From the NCBI RefSeq assembly GCF_028769735.1, contig NC_088177.1, forward strand, positions 21,117,599 through 21,181,598: 64,000 nucleotides of DNA, given 5' to 3'. Below, one piece after another: positions 13,201-27,600 of this stretch. Below the pieces are notes generated by a model. The model worked only from the letters and a program-made list of their open reading frames with translations. It was not told the origin of the DNA and did not search any database. The translations under genes were made by a program, and so were the position numbers. The stretch comes from Zonotrichia leucophrys gambelii. Lineage: Eukaryota; Chordata; Aves; Passeriformes; Passerellidae. Numbering within the stretch: the stretch's first letter is position 1; every line of letters starts with the position of its first letter.

Positions 13201-16200
13201 TGTATCTGACTTATTTTATAGCTATGGACCCAAAATTTATCCTTTAACTTTTCCACATAGGAAATAACTAACTGAAGTGTAGCAGAAACCACAAAACATG
13301 TAAGAATAGTTTCTCTTCAGTCAGCTTTGCCTCACACTGATGAAAAAGCTTTAAAATTCTCTCCTGGGAAGGAACAGGAAAATAGACAGTGTAATGTATG
13401 CTTGAGTCTTCTTTGACGCCACTGGCTGGCAAGGCTGGTGTTCACTCAGAAATTACAGTTAGGGTGTACTTTGTTAGTGTAAATGTGAACACCAAAGGCA
13501 TTGGCTCTGAATGCACCTAAATACACTGTTTGTTTGGGATTTTTCTGTGAGGTTGGAGTCTTCTGTGGACAAGCAACTGAATGACTCATTCTGCTATACT
13601 AAATGCTGTATAAATAAGCTTACTTAAAAATTAATCTCTTTGTTTTTAGGCCTATTCCATACCACTTCAGAAAAATACTTGTGTTTATGAAATGATTTTT
13701 GAGGACAAAATTGTACCATTAATACAGAAAAGCCAAGAAAGTGGTTGTTCAGAGGTTCTTTCTCTTTCCAGATTTGTCTGCAAGAGGAAAAATACCATAG
13801 ATGAATGATGAAATAAATCTAGGCAGCACACTCTTGGAAATACCCACTAGACTCGGATTGAGAAATCAGAAGTCTTGCTTTATGATGTTACCAAACTTTG
13901 CTGAAAGTGTGCTGCAGGGGAGTTGTATGCATTGATTGCAGTTTGCAGTAAAGATATCACTCTACTAGCGATGGTTAATTATGGAGCTTTTAAAACAGTC
14001 AGTTTCCTTGTGGATACACCATTCTTTTTCTGCAACGTTTGATTGGATTAGAGATCTGAAATACTAAAGCTGTAGGAAGTTAGAAACAGATTACTTGTTT
14101 GTCATTGTTTCAGAATGCCAAAGAAGAAATTTAGGACAGATGACAAAAATTAAGACAGCCACCAGTTGTGGAACATTAAACTCTTAACAGGAGGAAAGAA
14201 TTTGTTGTTTTCCGGAATTATGTTGCTCCTGCTTTAGTTTCTCAGTGCTTATTTTCCTGCTCTGAGGTTTTAATAAGAATAAACTGTAACCCCTTTTGCA
14301 ACAATTTTTTCCTAATATCTAATCTAAACCAGCTCTGGTGCAACTTGAGGCCTTTTATCTTGTCTTATCTCGTGTTACTTGCAAGAAGAGACTGTCACCC
14401 ACCTGTCCACACCTCCTTTTAGGTGGTTGTAGAGAGTGATAAGGTGTCCCCTGAGCCTCTTTTTTGCTAGGTTAAACAACCCCCTTTGCAAAGGAGAGCA
14501 GAAAACAGATATGTTTAGCTAGATGCTTATCATATTGTGTCCATATGAGTAAGTTCCAGATGAATACATAATCATAAAGAGATTGGAAAAACATTTTCAG
14601 TGCTCCTTCTCCATCCTTGGATCAAAATTACAAAAATAATTTTAAATCTTTAATTCTTGAGTTCTCTTTTGGAAACAGCGGATTCTAATTCTTGAAGCTG
14701 GAGTCTGTAGAATTCAGTGTAGGGATGTAGTTGAAATGGAAGCTATAGTAATCTTTTCAACAAAGTTTTGCAAGCATATAGCTTTCAATTGAACACTGTA
14801 TACTTCAGTTTCCCTGGTTTTTAGTTTGTTTTTTTAGGGTCAGAGAATGCATTTTAAAAAGGATTTTGTAATGTTTCTCAACTGTGATATTAAATCCAAA
14901 ATAGTGGCACAAGAGTGCCACCAGCTGGTTTAATAAAACACGTGTATTTATTAAACGTAGAGTTTTGCAAGAAATGTAGCAAGATAATTACATGCACAAG
15001 TCCTCAGTGTGCTCTTACTGCCCCTTTTTTGGTACTAAGGTAAGTTATTCTGCTGTACAAACTTTGAGTGAATTATGTCTTTGAATGTAAGATAGAAAAC
15101 TTCCTTTCTTGTTAAACACTATTTAACATGTTTAAGGCATGTGAACAGGAAGATAAAATACTTCAGAAGATCACTAGGTCATCTTTCTTACAATTCCCAC
15201 CCCAGTTGTTGATCATTATTTTTAAACTGTCAGTATAAATAACGTATGTGACACCTTTGAGACTGTATTGTACTGTTTTTAAATTCTGGATGCCTGTTTT
15301 CTCAGCCCTTACCTTAGAATCAGAGGAATTCGATGCAACTCAGCCTCTTAACGATGAAACTTAATCTTTCTAAATTGATAACACTTTTCTGTACTAAGTG
15401 ATCATCAAACATTACAAGAAAATAGATCAGTGTTCAGATTTTGCAAAAATATGCAAGTGGAATTGAAGAAAGGAGGCCATGCATATACAGCATCTTACTT
15501 GAGAACCAGTGGGCTCCTGCCGTGGCAAGATGGGCTACATGGCATTCATGCTTCAGATCTTAGCTAGGCAGCTCAGCTCATCACCTCTTCTTAAAGGCGT
15601 TTCTCAAAATCCAGCCATCAGCTCTTTTCTGTAAAAAATAAATCTAATATGCTCTATAATCCAGTGATAGTTTAGTTTATGGAATTGGAATTGGTTTTAT
15701 ATCCTAGGTGAATATTAGGTGAGGCACTGGGGGAGAGACAACTTTGTTGTCTCTTTGTTGTTAGAGCTTGAGTTCTCATTGTTGTGGCAGAAGCAGGTGG
15801 AAGAACAGATGCTTTTCATGGTGGAAGACTAGAAATGTCTCTCTAGGAGTAATTAATGTTTTGGTTTTCCTGGATTTGATTGCTGTTCTTTTTAGTCTAG
15901 TGAAGTACCGGGGCAGAGAATTAGGTTAATTTGTTTGTCAAGATCAGGCATTTATATTGTCAGGGGTTTAATACATATTTCAAATCCTTATGTAGAGAGG
16001 AAGAGTGGGCTATCTGGATCCTCTGTGTGAACCATTGTGATTGTACCATCTAGAACAAAATAATAAAATATTTATCTTCCCCCAAACAATGGAATATCCT
16101 AGGAGCAACATCTGTTTGCCTCAAAGCTTGATGTTTGAGCTGAAGTCTTTCTTTGAAATTGACTAAATGCTTTAAAATTGGATTGCGAAAGTAACACATT

Positions 16201-19200
16201 GTTCTAAAATGAAATTTAATTTATCTATTAGTTTGTGCAGGCCAAACATTTAAACATTTTTGTATTTTGTGTGTAGTTACTGTTTAGCTGGGCTATAATT
16301 TCTAGAACTTGGTCTTTCCTGTTGCTTTGCTGCTTCTGCTCATTCTAACTTTTGGGTATGTGCAGTACTGCAGAATTTGTTATAGGGTAGGAAGAAGCCC
16401 TGCACAAAAAATGTCTGGAAAAGAGCTATTGCCTTCCTGTTTCTAGGCATGTGAGATCTGCAGCTCCAATTCACATAGGCAGTTGTCATCACAGTGGTGT
16501 TCCACATTGTACTGGTCAACCCCTATTCCCGTAAAATATCATTATCAAAGTGTCAAGTGGCTGTTATGTGGTAAGAAGGATATGACATTCCCATTTTTGG
16601 GTGGAATTTCCTTGGTGGAGATAATGTTATTAAATACAGGATAGCAGCAGCCAAGATGACTAAGAAGGTTAATTGGCCTACCTTGACCTTCCCTGTTGGA
16701 GAAATATTCTCCAGCAAATAGTATTTCCTTTAAGGAGAGATTCAATATCCTGTATTTATTGACACTATTGTTGGCTTACAGGCTAAGACAGAAGTTACCA
16801 AACTCTTTTTAAGAGGAGGCTGCAAGTGTACATTGTCGTATTCCTTCTACTGCAGTGCTCCATTCACCAAGAAAGTGATCCATATTAATCAGTGCATGAT
16901 GACTGACAAGAACTCTATGAAGAAACTCTTAAAAAAATTTCCTTGAACTTGTCACTGGGTTTTTATGTATACTTTTGGGGTTTGGACTGAGGCAGCCCAT
17001 TTTATTCTGCAAGTTGTGTAGCAGTACGTTGTAAAGAGACCATCCTAAACTGACTCAGTGGGAAGTTAGAGCCTCTGTGTAAGAAAGAATACAATTCAGC
17101 ATGACTGTGAATAATTATACCAAGTATTACAAACCTTCAGTGTAGTTTGAGCTGGGCAGCACTGCTGTGTGTCTAAAACATATGATATAAATACAGACAG
17201 TACTTAATATGCAAGCAGAAAAATAATTTACTCTGTAACATAACCTGTGTCTATATTAGTAGCTAAACACCCAGGTGGAGCTTTGGCTGGAGCCTGGTTT
17301 TAATTTCAGATGCTGTGTAGAGTCTTCCCTGAGGTGCAACTTTTAAAGCCTCCTTGAGATCCTAATTGCTCATCCCAGCATGTGGCAGTCACATAAGTAA
17401 ACTCTCCCTGCAGGAATTGTATTCTCCAAAGTATTTGATATTGCCTTGCAGGAAGTTTTGGACGTGGGCTCTTCATTTTTTTTTATACTATACCTTATTG
17501 TGGCACTGAAGAAGAGGTGAGATTCTGTATTGCTAATTACTAAACAAGAGTATAGTAGGCATGGATAGTTGTCATGCCTTGTTCTGTATAGTGTTGAAAT
17601 AAATAGGGCTGAGACAATTGTAACCACGTGAGACAAAACTTGCAGGATGGTGGTGGTACACAGGTTTACTTCATGCTCGTTTAATTTGTTTAAATGCTCT
17701 TGTTAAGTGCCGCAGTACTAGTCTGATTTCCTTAGCAGACTGGACTGTGTGGTTCTGCAAATCGCTGCATGATGATGGTTTTGTTGCCTGTAGCAGGTGC
17801 TGGAGAAGATAATCACTGGGATCTGTCATTACCTGATTTCTGTCTTTTCTCTGCTTGCTGCTTCCCCTTTACTGAGTTTGCTTCCCATTTTGAAAACAGA
17901 TGAAAATATATTTTCTGCTAATTTATCTTCCCAAGGGAAGCACGGGGATTTGTGATTTTATAATTTGGACTATACAAGAGAAGAGAGACTCAAGTCATTT
18001 AAAAAAAAAGGGCGTGAATTTTAAGTTAGGTTGGTTTATTGTTGTGGAAATATCTTTCTTCTTTAAGAATGAGACAGCAACTCACATAGAAAGCATAAAA
18101 CTAGGATGTTTTTCATCCAGATGACCAATTTATAGTGGCTCTATGTTTGTGTAGTGAAAGTGGAATGTTTCATTTTAGAAGACTGGACAGGATTTTGAAA
18201 AGCATTGTAAGAGTGTGTTTTCTTGCTTTTAGAGTTCTAAATGTCTTTACAAATAAGTTCTCTCTTGCAGAAAGGACACCAGTGGCAGGTAAGCAAAAGT
18301 TCTCTTAATTCTGTTGTGTGACATTTTGTACAGAAGAAGATTAAAATAGTGTGTTTTATTAGTGTCTTGTGTAAAAGCACAAATGCTTTTACATCAGTGA
18401 TTCAGGCTCAGTATTTGGGAATGTTCATGTTTTTATGGGAGGGGAAAAAAGTGATGATGTAGGATTTTTTCTTTTAAACTCTGCTTTATCTTCTGTAATC
18501 AAGACACCATAAAATTGCTATACTGACTTCCTTTGACTTATGTTCTTTCTCTTTCTTTCTGCACAAGCACTCCTATTTGGACAGGGAAACCTCCCTTCTT
18601 CTGAGAAACATTGCAGGAAAGCCTTCTCATTTGCTGACCAAGGTGATGATGCTTCTTTCTACTGCATGTGACTGTTTCTGTGTAGAAAGAATGCTTTTGG
18701 TGTGTGCTATGCTTCTCCACTCCTGCCCTTTCCAGGAACTTCTGCATTTACTTACATGATTTTCCTGATTATCCAGGTGCTTTTAAAAGATTGAATTGTG
18801 TTGTATGTTTCTGCAGATTTATCAAAGTGTTCAAGTTCTTAAATACTTAATAGCCACATTAGCAGGTAAAATGCCTTAGTTGAAAAGGAAATGTACTGAA
18901 CTCAAAGTTCTTTTGTTCCTATTGCCATTCACTAGTTTTGAAAAAAGAAAAGATTCTACTAAAAATGTGGGACTGTTTAGTAGTTTAAAAAGCCATTAGT
19001 AGCCTTAAAATAAGTTCTCTTGCTGTATTGAAGATGAACTAGTAAGTAATGGGATATTTTTTTTAACATTTTGAATGTTGACTGAATATAATGTGGGGAG
19101 AATATTGTAGTAAGACAGCGGTCTAATAAGCCAGATATGTACAAATCTTGATTATAAATTAATCTTCTTCACAGCAAGGAGGTCACTAATGTACCAAGTG

Positions 19201-21608
19201 ATCACAAATTGTCATTCAATTTGCTAAAAATTACATCTTTTATATGTGTTTCCTTCTGAAACTAGAGGACAAGGGATGGAGCAAGCTATAGGTGTCTGGT
19301 GAAAACACAGGCTAGGATGAAGGGCTAACAGTTTCGTGTAGCTGTGGTGTCAGATGGTGCTGATGCTAATACATACTTCAAAAGCATATCTGTGTGGGTA
19401 TTTTTTAATTCACAGACATTCCACTGAAGAGACCTCAGGGAAGCCTGAAGTAACAAATTCAATTTGGTGATCTCAAAACAATGAGGATGATGTTCACTGG
19501 GCATAAGGAGTCTGTATTTAGCAATAAAATTTAGTACTGCTTTACTGATTTTTTAAAAATATCTTAATATTCTTCTCAAGATGCTTGGCATGTATCTTGA
19601 CAACACATTTTCAGGCTGTCTTCCAGAGGAGTACAAACAGCCAAAAGCAAGTAATCTTCTGCTCTTGTGATTGTTTTGCTTAAGTTTTAAGTCCATACCT
19701 CTGCCTTGACCCCAATAGCTCTTGGCTCCCCTGCACTGCCCAACAAAGCAAACAGCCACCAAAACAGCAATTGGCTTGATTGCAAATAGATTAACAACAG
19801 CTGTGGCACAAAGAAACCACAATTTTCTTTCATCTCCATGTGTCTGCAAATCCTCCCTTCTGGTTGTTTATATGTGGGATGAGTGTTAGTTACCATAGAG
19901 GAAGTTAATTTTAAAAAGTACAGTAAATTATCCCTTTGTGTCATATGACCATGGAGTAGCTCCTCTCAGGTATTCTAGTACACTCCACAGTTAAATGAAT
20001 TTATAAATCCTTGTGTTGGCTTAATTAGGCTTCACAGCTCTTTGATTCAGGTGCTTTTGGTGAGCCTTCTGATTTCCTGAGGGTAATGTTGGTGAGCTTG
20101 TGACTGTTTCGGTACAGCTGTGCCTTCCTCTTCTGACTCCTGAGCACACAGGCTGGCATGGCACTTACTGTTCTCTTCTGACCTCCTGCAAGCAGAAATA
20201 CCTTTAGCAAAATGATGAAATGGAAGTCCCCGTTACTGCTTAGATCTCTTCAGCTTGTTGTAACATTGGATAAGGCTCTCTATGAGTGAAGCAATCCCAG
20301 GAAATGGGGCATTTCCTTGTACCAAGGTGTTAGATCATTTGACTGTAGGATCATATTGCAGGTCTGTGCTGGTGTCCCTGGTGTGTCACCTGTTTCTTAC
20401 TGTCTTCACCTGTTTCTGTTTCTTCCCCTTCTCTGGTGTGTCTACATCTTATATTGAAACTAGAACCATTTTTGTCCTCTGCTAATATAACTAATTCTAA
20501 AAATTCTGGCCGTGGACTAGATCCCTTCTGCATCACAGCCATGCACACACACTGTCTTGAAGTTTTGGGTGATTGGTGCAAATGGAGATGTTAATATGGT
20601 GTTCTCTGGTAGCAGGAACCTCTGATTCAGTACAAGCTCTGCAAGGAGGAGATTCCTTGCAAAACATGATTGCTTTTCTACCCAAGGCTAGACTATAGTT
20701 GGGAAAATAAACAGTAGATACCTGATCTTAGTCCTTCAGAAGTCAATGCTACTTGTGTATTTATTATCTTCTTATCTGCAACCAAAGAAAAAATTCAGAG
20801 AAAAAAAGCAAATACTAAACAGAAAAGAAATTTCTTATTTTTATGCATTTTGTAGGTTGTGTATCTACCTTGCTGACTTAAATAAAATGTGGACATAGTT
20901 ACTTACCTCTTACCATTTAATTACTGGCTTTTCTAAGTACCTTTGTTAAGTGATGCTCCCCTCCCATTTTGTTTCCATTCCATTTGTTGTCTCTGTAAAA
21001 GAGATTAGTTAAAAACACTTAAAAAAAAGGTAAAATAAAACCTCAACCTAGAAATGCGAGGCAAAAAATTTTTTGAGCAAGGTCAGCTCTGCCATTGAAT
21101 GCATCTTGCACGTCTTTATTATTAAAACACAGATGGAATATCAGAGCAAAACTGCATATTTAGTTGGAAACTGGGGGAGGAAACAGTGTTTGTCATGATA
21201 TTGCAGAAATCTTAGCTTTATATTTTTTGTGTTATTCTTTCTGGTATTTCAATGTAGGCTAAAATTATTCAAAACTTAAATGCAAAGAAGATCATTAATT
21301 TAAGACCATTGCACTGCAGACATATGCATTTTCCATTTTGGTTCCCAATAAGTTTGAATATTTTGGATTAACAGATTCTATACATAAGTATGTTGCCAAG
21401 TATTCCTTAAATCAGGTGCAATGTTTTCCATAACCAAAAGTAATCTTAGCTGAAAGCTTTAAAATACAAGTGTGACAGTAGTCCCAGAGTGGTCCTGTTA
21501 AGTGAGGAATTTGTTACAATTGGACAATGTTGCATATTGCTACTAGAAGAGAATATCCTTTTCCTGCCAGAGTGGAAATGACTCTCCATTATGTTTTGTG
21601 TTTTTACA

Positions 21609-21658
<50 letters not shown>

Positions 21659-24600
21659 CTCCTTGGTGTGTTTCCAAGGCTTGCCTGTGCCTGTAAGGCA
21701 GTCCAAGCAGGGAGTGGGTTCTGCTTGAACCTTGCCTGCCGTGCCAGTTCTCCAGGTCAGTGTGTGACGGAGCCGTGTGCCAGCAGCGCTGAGTGCAGGG
21801 GACACGGGCGTGTGGCCATGGCAGGGACTGGTGGCTGTAGCGTCTGTGAGGCTGTGACAGCGCAGCGTCCTGCCCTTTACCTGCCTCTTTGGGATCCTTC
21901 AGCAGCTCCATCACTGTTGGCAGCATTTGCTACCAAAGGGGAAATAAATGCATAAGGTAGATGTGGTTGGACTGCATGTGCTGGCCTTGTTGGTTGGTGG
22001 CACTGAACAGTTTAAATAGTTTGCACTTGCAGTCAGGTGTTTTTGCCATCTGTCACCTGTCTCCCTGTGCAGTGAAAAGAGTTGTTGGCTTATTAGTACA
22101 AGCTAAATGACGACATGTGCTTCCTCCTGGATAGAAGCAGTGTTGTTTTCATGTACAGGGGGAGGAGAGACCTGTGTATGTGTCTAAGTGCTGTTATCGG
22201 GTGACTTTGATGGGCAGGGGACTGTTTTCTTGGGCCATTAGGAGAGAAACAGAATACATGGTTGTCAGTTTTGGGGAGTTATTAAATTATTTTATTAAGA
22301 AATCAAAATGCATAGTTCTTCATCCTTCTCCCATGAAACATTGTTTGCCACATTAGCAGTGATGCAGCAGTGCCCTGAGCTTAGTTTATTACTGCTCAAA
22401 ATAGTTTAAAATCTTTGACTACTGTATGCTTTCAGACATTCTGAATTTTTGCTGTCTTTTCCTTGCTGTATTTTCCAGTTAGTGAATTCAGACCTCTTTT
22501 TATAATTTTTTGCTCATTGGAACAAGTTATTATTTTGATAGTTGTAATTCTGTTTTGTTTTGGGGTTTTTTAATTTAAACTGATTATGTTGAACTAATAA
22601 AGTATAAGGAATCATAATCTCTGGACCCACATTAAATTGAGTAGGAAATTAAAAGTAATTGGTACATATTAAAATAGTAAGTCCTTAAAATCTTCTTTGG
22701 TCTACATATTTATCTATTTTCCAAAGCATTTTAGGTAATGATGGATTATAAACTTTAAGGTCACCAAAGATATTTTAGCTGTATTGGCACAGGTATATGA
22801 GAGGTGACAGCTGCTTTTTGCTTGCCCTGGTGTTGCTGCCTATGCACTGTGGTGAGCAGGTGCTCCTGGTGCTTTGCACTGGTGTACAGTGAAATGGGCT
22901 GGAAAATTGTGCTGATTGGGTTAATGAGCAGCTTCTCAAACCCATGAATTAGAGTTTCTCCAAATACATGATAAAATGAGTCTTTTGCTTTTGCTTGTTT
23001 CATGATGAATAGGTGCATAGCATCACTTTTAGAAACTGGAAAGTCTTTCATAGAATCACTGAGTAAGCTCAGTTGGAAGGGACCCCCAAGGGTCATTGAG
23101 TCCAACTGCTGGCCCTGCATAGGACAACCCCAAGAGTCCCCCCATGTGCCCGAGAGCATTGGCCAAGTGCTTCTTGAGCTCTGTCAGGCTTGGTGATGTG
23201 AGGCCTCACTTTTTAGTAACAATTTATTTCTACAGATTGAAATTGTTAATGGTAAGAAATAGGAAGAATAAAAGATTCTTGTTATTGTGGCATGGTTTGT
23301 TTTTCATAGAATGCTAATGTGATTTGGCCTTTCTAAGCTATAGAACAGCATTGCTCTTGTGAATAAAAAGCTGTAGTTCCCTGTAGACTCATAAACGCAA
23401 TGTTCCAGTGTAATTCAGTGCCCAGATAAGGTTTCAGGCTCACATTATTTCTGCTCATGTCAACTTACTCCAACTTACTGCTTCATTTTATTGCAAAGAG
23501 TTATATTTCAAGGCAGCATACTGGTCTGTCCAGCTGATGTTTTTTTATGGTGCACAGGATGGTCACAGATGTGAAGAACCAAAAGCTACCAAGAGTGCAG
23601 TAAATAACAAGGGAATGTCCTTTAGCAGTTGATATGAATATTAATAATTTATTGAGAAGCCAACTTAAGCTCTCTGGATTTCAGAATGGCTGAATCTTTT
23701 ACAGTAAAAGCAACTATCTAAACACATGGTAAAGAAACTATGAATTACACCCATAGAAGAAAGCAATAGAGAACTAAATGTTTATAGTATGCAGAATGTT
23801 ATGGTGAGATGTGGTACTTTGGTCCTGGAGAAAATATTAATTCTTCTTTTTTAAGGATACTGAATATTTTGGAAGGGATTTGTGTGGTTTTCAGTAGACT
23901 TGTTTGTGCTAGAGATTTTAATTATGGTTTTAGATATTAATTACCATGAAGATCCACAGTTTAGGATTTTGAAAGTCTGAAAATTCCATATATCATTTTT
24001 GAAACAATGGTTGCTTTTTAGCTGCATGTTTCAAATGCAATTTCAACAGGAATATCTGTAATCTCCAGAATTTAAGAAATTTTATTGCTAGTCTTAGAAA
24101 GACACAGTTTTCTTTAGCATCAGCAAATAGATTTAAGCTACCTGAATTTTTAATGCTTTTCCAATTGTAATAAAAATCTATTACATAGAAGAGCAAAAGA
24201 ATGCTTATTCATCTTGTGTCTTAAAATACTTAAAACAAGGAGAAATACAATTTGGATTTAGTAAATTCAAACCTCTTTCTGCAAATGGATTTAACAGTTT
24301 AAAATCTTTCAAACTAATGCATGTAGTATGGAATCCTAGCTATAGTATTTGTTTCCCTTCTTTCTGTGTGCTGTTAAATTCGGGTACTTCTTGGCATGCT
24401 GTTTGTGTTTTATGTTGATCAACCAAAACTCTCTTGGCTGTACTCCATTGTATACTCTTACTGAATATGTATCGTCCCAAGCTATGACTGTAAATATATA
24501 ATATGCCAAAGTATTTAGTAGCATAAGGGTATTTACAGTACAGGAGAACAGAGAAATGTCTATACAAAATATATACCTCCACTATGTTCCTTTGGAGTTA

Positions 24601-27600
24601 ATGGCAGTTGTATCTCTAAATATAGGAACACTTTCTGTCTTTAAAAGTAATGCTTTTCATCATCACTAGGAAATAGTTGGACATTTATAGATGAGCAAAT
24701 CAGCATTTCAGTTCACTTTTTAAAGCATGGTAGCCTCAAAGCTACTGCAACCTGACTGAAGTTTGTGTTAACTGGAATTGTGTGTTGTGTCCCCATAGGA
24801 GGAACAGGCTGCTAAACTGAAAGCTGAGAAAATTAGGGTTGCATTAGAGAAGATTAAAGAAGCACAAGTGAAAAAGGTGAGTTAGTTATACCCATTTATA
24901 AGACCCTTATTTTATTTTTTTTTCACCTGGAAAATGCAGGCAAACTTCATTTGTATCTATTAGCCTTAAGTTGCCCTTTATAAAATCAGAACACTATAGT
25001 GTTCTAATCTTTAGTGGTAATGTGCTTTCCCATCTAGACTGGACCTAATCAGGAGAAGCCTAGGATATGGAATAACATGATGTTTTTCTTAAGGAATAGC
25101 TTGTTTTTCAGCTAGTGCTCATTGTGAAGATTTTACCAGCTTCCACCCAGAACTGAAATGAAGGTCCAGCCTCCTGAGATTGTTCTTGTATGTTCTGCAG
25201 TCGCATGTTTAAAATTTGTACCTGTTTTCTTCATAGCCTTTTCTTCACAAGCATTTTCTCATTATGCATAGCAGGATTTGCCAGTGCTAAATTGAAGAGA
25301 AGTATTCCAGACTAAAGACAGAGGTTACCAAATGGAGAAAGCCTGCTGCCATTACTTGATGTACTCTCAAAGAATACAGAATGCCCTGCAAATTTAGCAT
25401 TTTTGTTTTATGACAGGAGTTTTTCAATAGCTTAAAATGCCTTTTTCATTGATTGTTTCTGGATCAAAAGCTGAAAAACTCTCTTTGCTGGAAGATGGAA
25501 ATTAACAAGTCAATTGTACCAATGTATTACAGCTAGAGGTTTTATCTTTTCCAGCTGAACAAGATGTAAAAATGGAAAAAATAATGATTGGCAAAAAGAA
25601 TGTTGTTTTAAGTCTTTTGATTGGTTTAAAAAAAACGGCTGCCTATGAAAAACCGTTGTGTTTTAAAAACAGGTTTTTTTCACACTGCTTCATATTCCCC
25701 AGAAAAGTAAGGTTTAGTATTGCTGTATTGTTTACATAATAACCATTTTTAGAAAATACTGTAGGAAGCAGGCAGAAAGCTTAAACTGCACATCTGAAAA
25801 ATTCTGATTCTTTGTAAGCTTGTGCAGAGCCCTATATCTATGTTTGTTCTACCTAGATATTGTCTGAAAGACACTTTATTATCAGGACACTGCAGCAGGA
25901 AAGATTTTTTTCCTTCTTAACACACAACTGAAGGACTTTCTCGTTGTGTTGGAAAGACCTTTATATTTATTTACTTGTGCTGTAGGAGAACAGTGTCTTG
26001 TTAATTGGTAAAATTGTCTGTGGTAAAAATATCTACCCATCATTTATGACATCTTACATTTTCAGGGAATGTTTTGATTGAATTTTATGCTACTGTAAGA
26101 AAATCTTAGAGGAATAAACAAGATCTTAGAAACCTTATTTTTATTTGAAATGTGACAGATTAATCTTCTTTTTGTTTTCTTATTTTTCTGCTTAACAGTT
26201 GGTGATCAGAGTCCATATGTCTGATGACAGCTCAAAAACAATGATGGTGGATGAGAGGCAAACAGTGAGACAAGTCTTAGACAATCTGATGGATAAATCA
26301 CATTGTGGCTACAGTTTAGATTGGTCATTAGTGGAAACCATCTCTGAATTGCAAATGGGTAAGTAATAATTATAAGCATTTCTAATTCTTATTCATAGAT
26401 GCAGCAGTAGTCTGCATTCTCAGAATGATTTAAATACTTGTCTTCATAATGTTCATCATCGTGTTCATTAATGTAGTAAATGCTAATTCATGTAATAAAG
26501 CTCATGATTGAACTTGTTTCAGAATGATCTGAAAATTCTACTTCAGGGTGTTTAAAAGAATGAGAAAGTTGGTCCAGTGGTTTCCCAAAGATATCTCCTT
26601 CTTTATTTTGCAATGAGGATTTTCAGCTATTTTCTACCATTTCAGTAAATTTTTCTCTTTTTCTTTATGCTGTTCTCTTTTGTCTATTTTCAGTATTCTG
26701 AAGTTCTAGCACTAGTGGTAACTTTTTCAAAGCTCAGAGCTTTGAGAGTCAAAGCTCAGAGGTTTGACTGAGAACCAGAGTTCTCAGAGGTGTTGTTGAT
26801 GTCATTTATTGAGTGACAGAGATCATAGGAAGTAGAAGTGTCAGTTTTTAGACTTCTTTACAATATCTGTACTAGCTATGGATATTCTGCATTTCAGAAG
26901 CATTTTCTTTTCCTTCTGATCATTGCCCACTACTTTTTGATACTTTATGAGTGAGATAATCATTGGGGATGTAGAAAGAAGTATTGTGCCAAAAAAGGTG
27001 CCTGATCCATTCCTCTGGGAATTATGTAGACCAGAGAACACAAAAATGTGATAACCTTCTTATTTGTGCTCATAAACTTTGAAATGTTATCATTTGAGTC
27101 TGCAGTGTTCCTGCAGGATGGTAGGCCTTCTCAGATTAAAAAAAAAAAAATTAAACATTTCATATGTTGATGGAACTATAAACTTGAAGATACAAGTCCA
27201 TGCTGAGTGACTGGATGTAAAAAAATGCCGCTTCCAGGCATGCCTGGAAGTGGACTAAGTTCTTTTAGTCTCTTAGCAATAAACTTCTCCACTGTAGTAG
27301 ATCTTGAACTCTATTTTCTCTGCATAAATGCCTTGTCTCTTAGAAATGACTACAGATTAGTTTCTATCACAAAATGCAACAGATTCCAATGTATTTGCTC
27401 ACATGTTATTGTTCCAGAACGAATCTTTGAAGATCATGAAAATTTAGTTGAAAATCTCTTGAACTGGACAAGAGACAGTCAAAACAAACTAATGTTCGTG
27501 GAACGTATAGAGAAATATGCACTTTTCAAGAATCCACAGGTAAGCCTGCGATTTGTGCTGAATGTGTGTGTGGCTGATGGCAGTTTCTTACTTTTTTGAT

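Larger units (their letters stand above)
7253..24798 (+). other. RAPH1: RAPH1 large intron (17.5 kb)
   Basis: This is the longest intron in the window, joining ...PITE to EEQAAK.... It holds a T/G low-complexity tract near 8.5 kb, CR1 fragments near 14.4 and 23.1 kb, a (GT)23 microsatellite at 21.6 kb next to a GC-richer patch, and a candidate 18-nt microexon at 18271. The remainder is AT-rich sequence in which I recognise nothing. Confidence 0.85.

Noticed and set aside
15011..15039. Possible small exon ending at a good donor (AAG|GTAAGT) in intron 3
   Set aside because: The only nearby acceptor (TCCTCAG) has a poor pyrimidine tract and yields a segment whose length is not a multiple of three, breaking the frame.
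21446..21955. Open frames of 119-142 codons around 21.5-21.9 kb
   Set aside because: They depend on the (GT)n repeat, read as alternating Cys-Val or Thr-His; no conserved protein.
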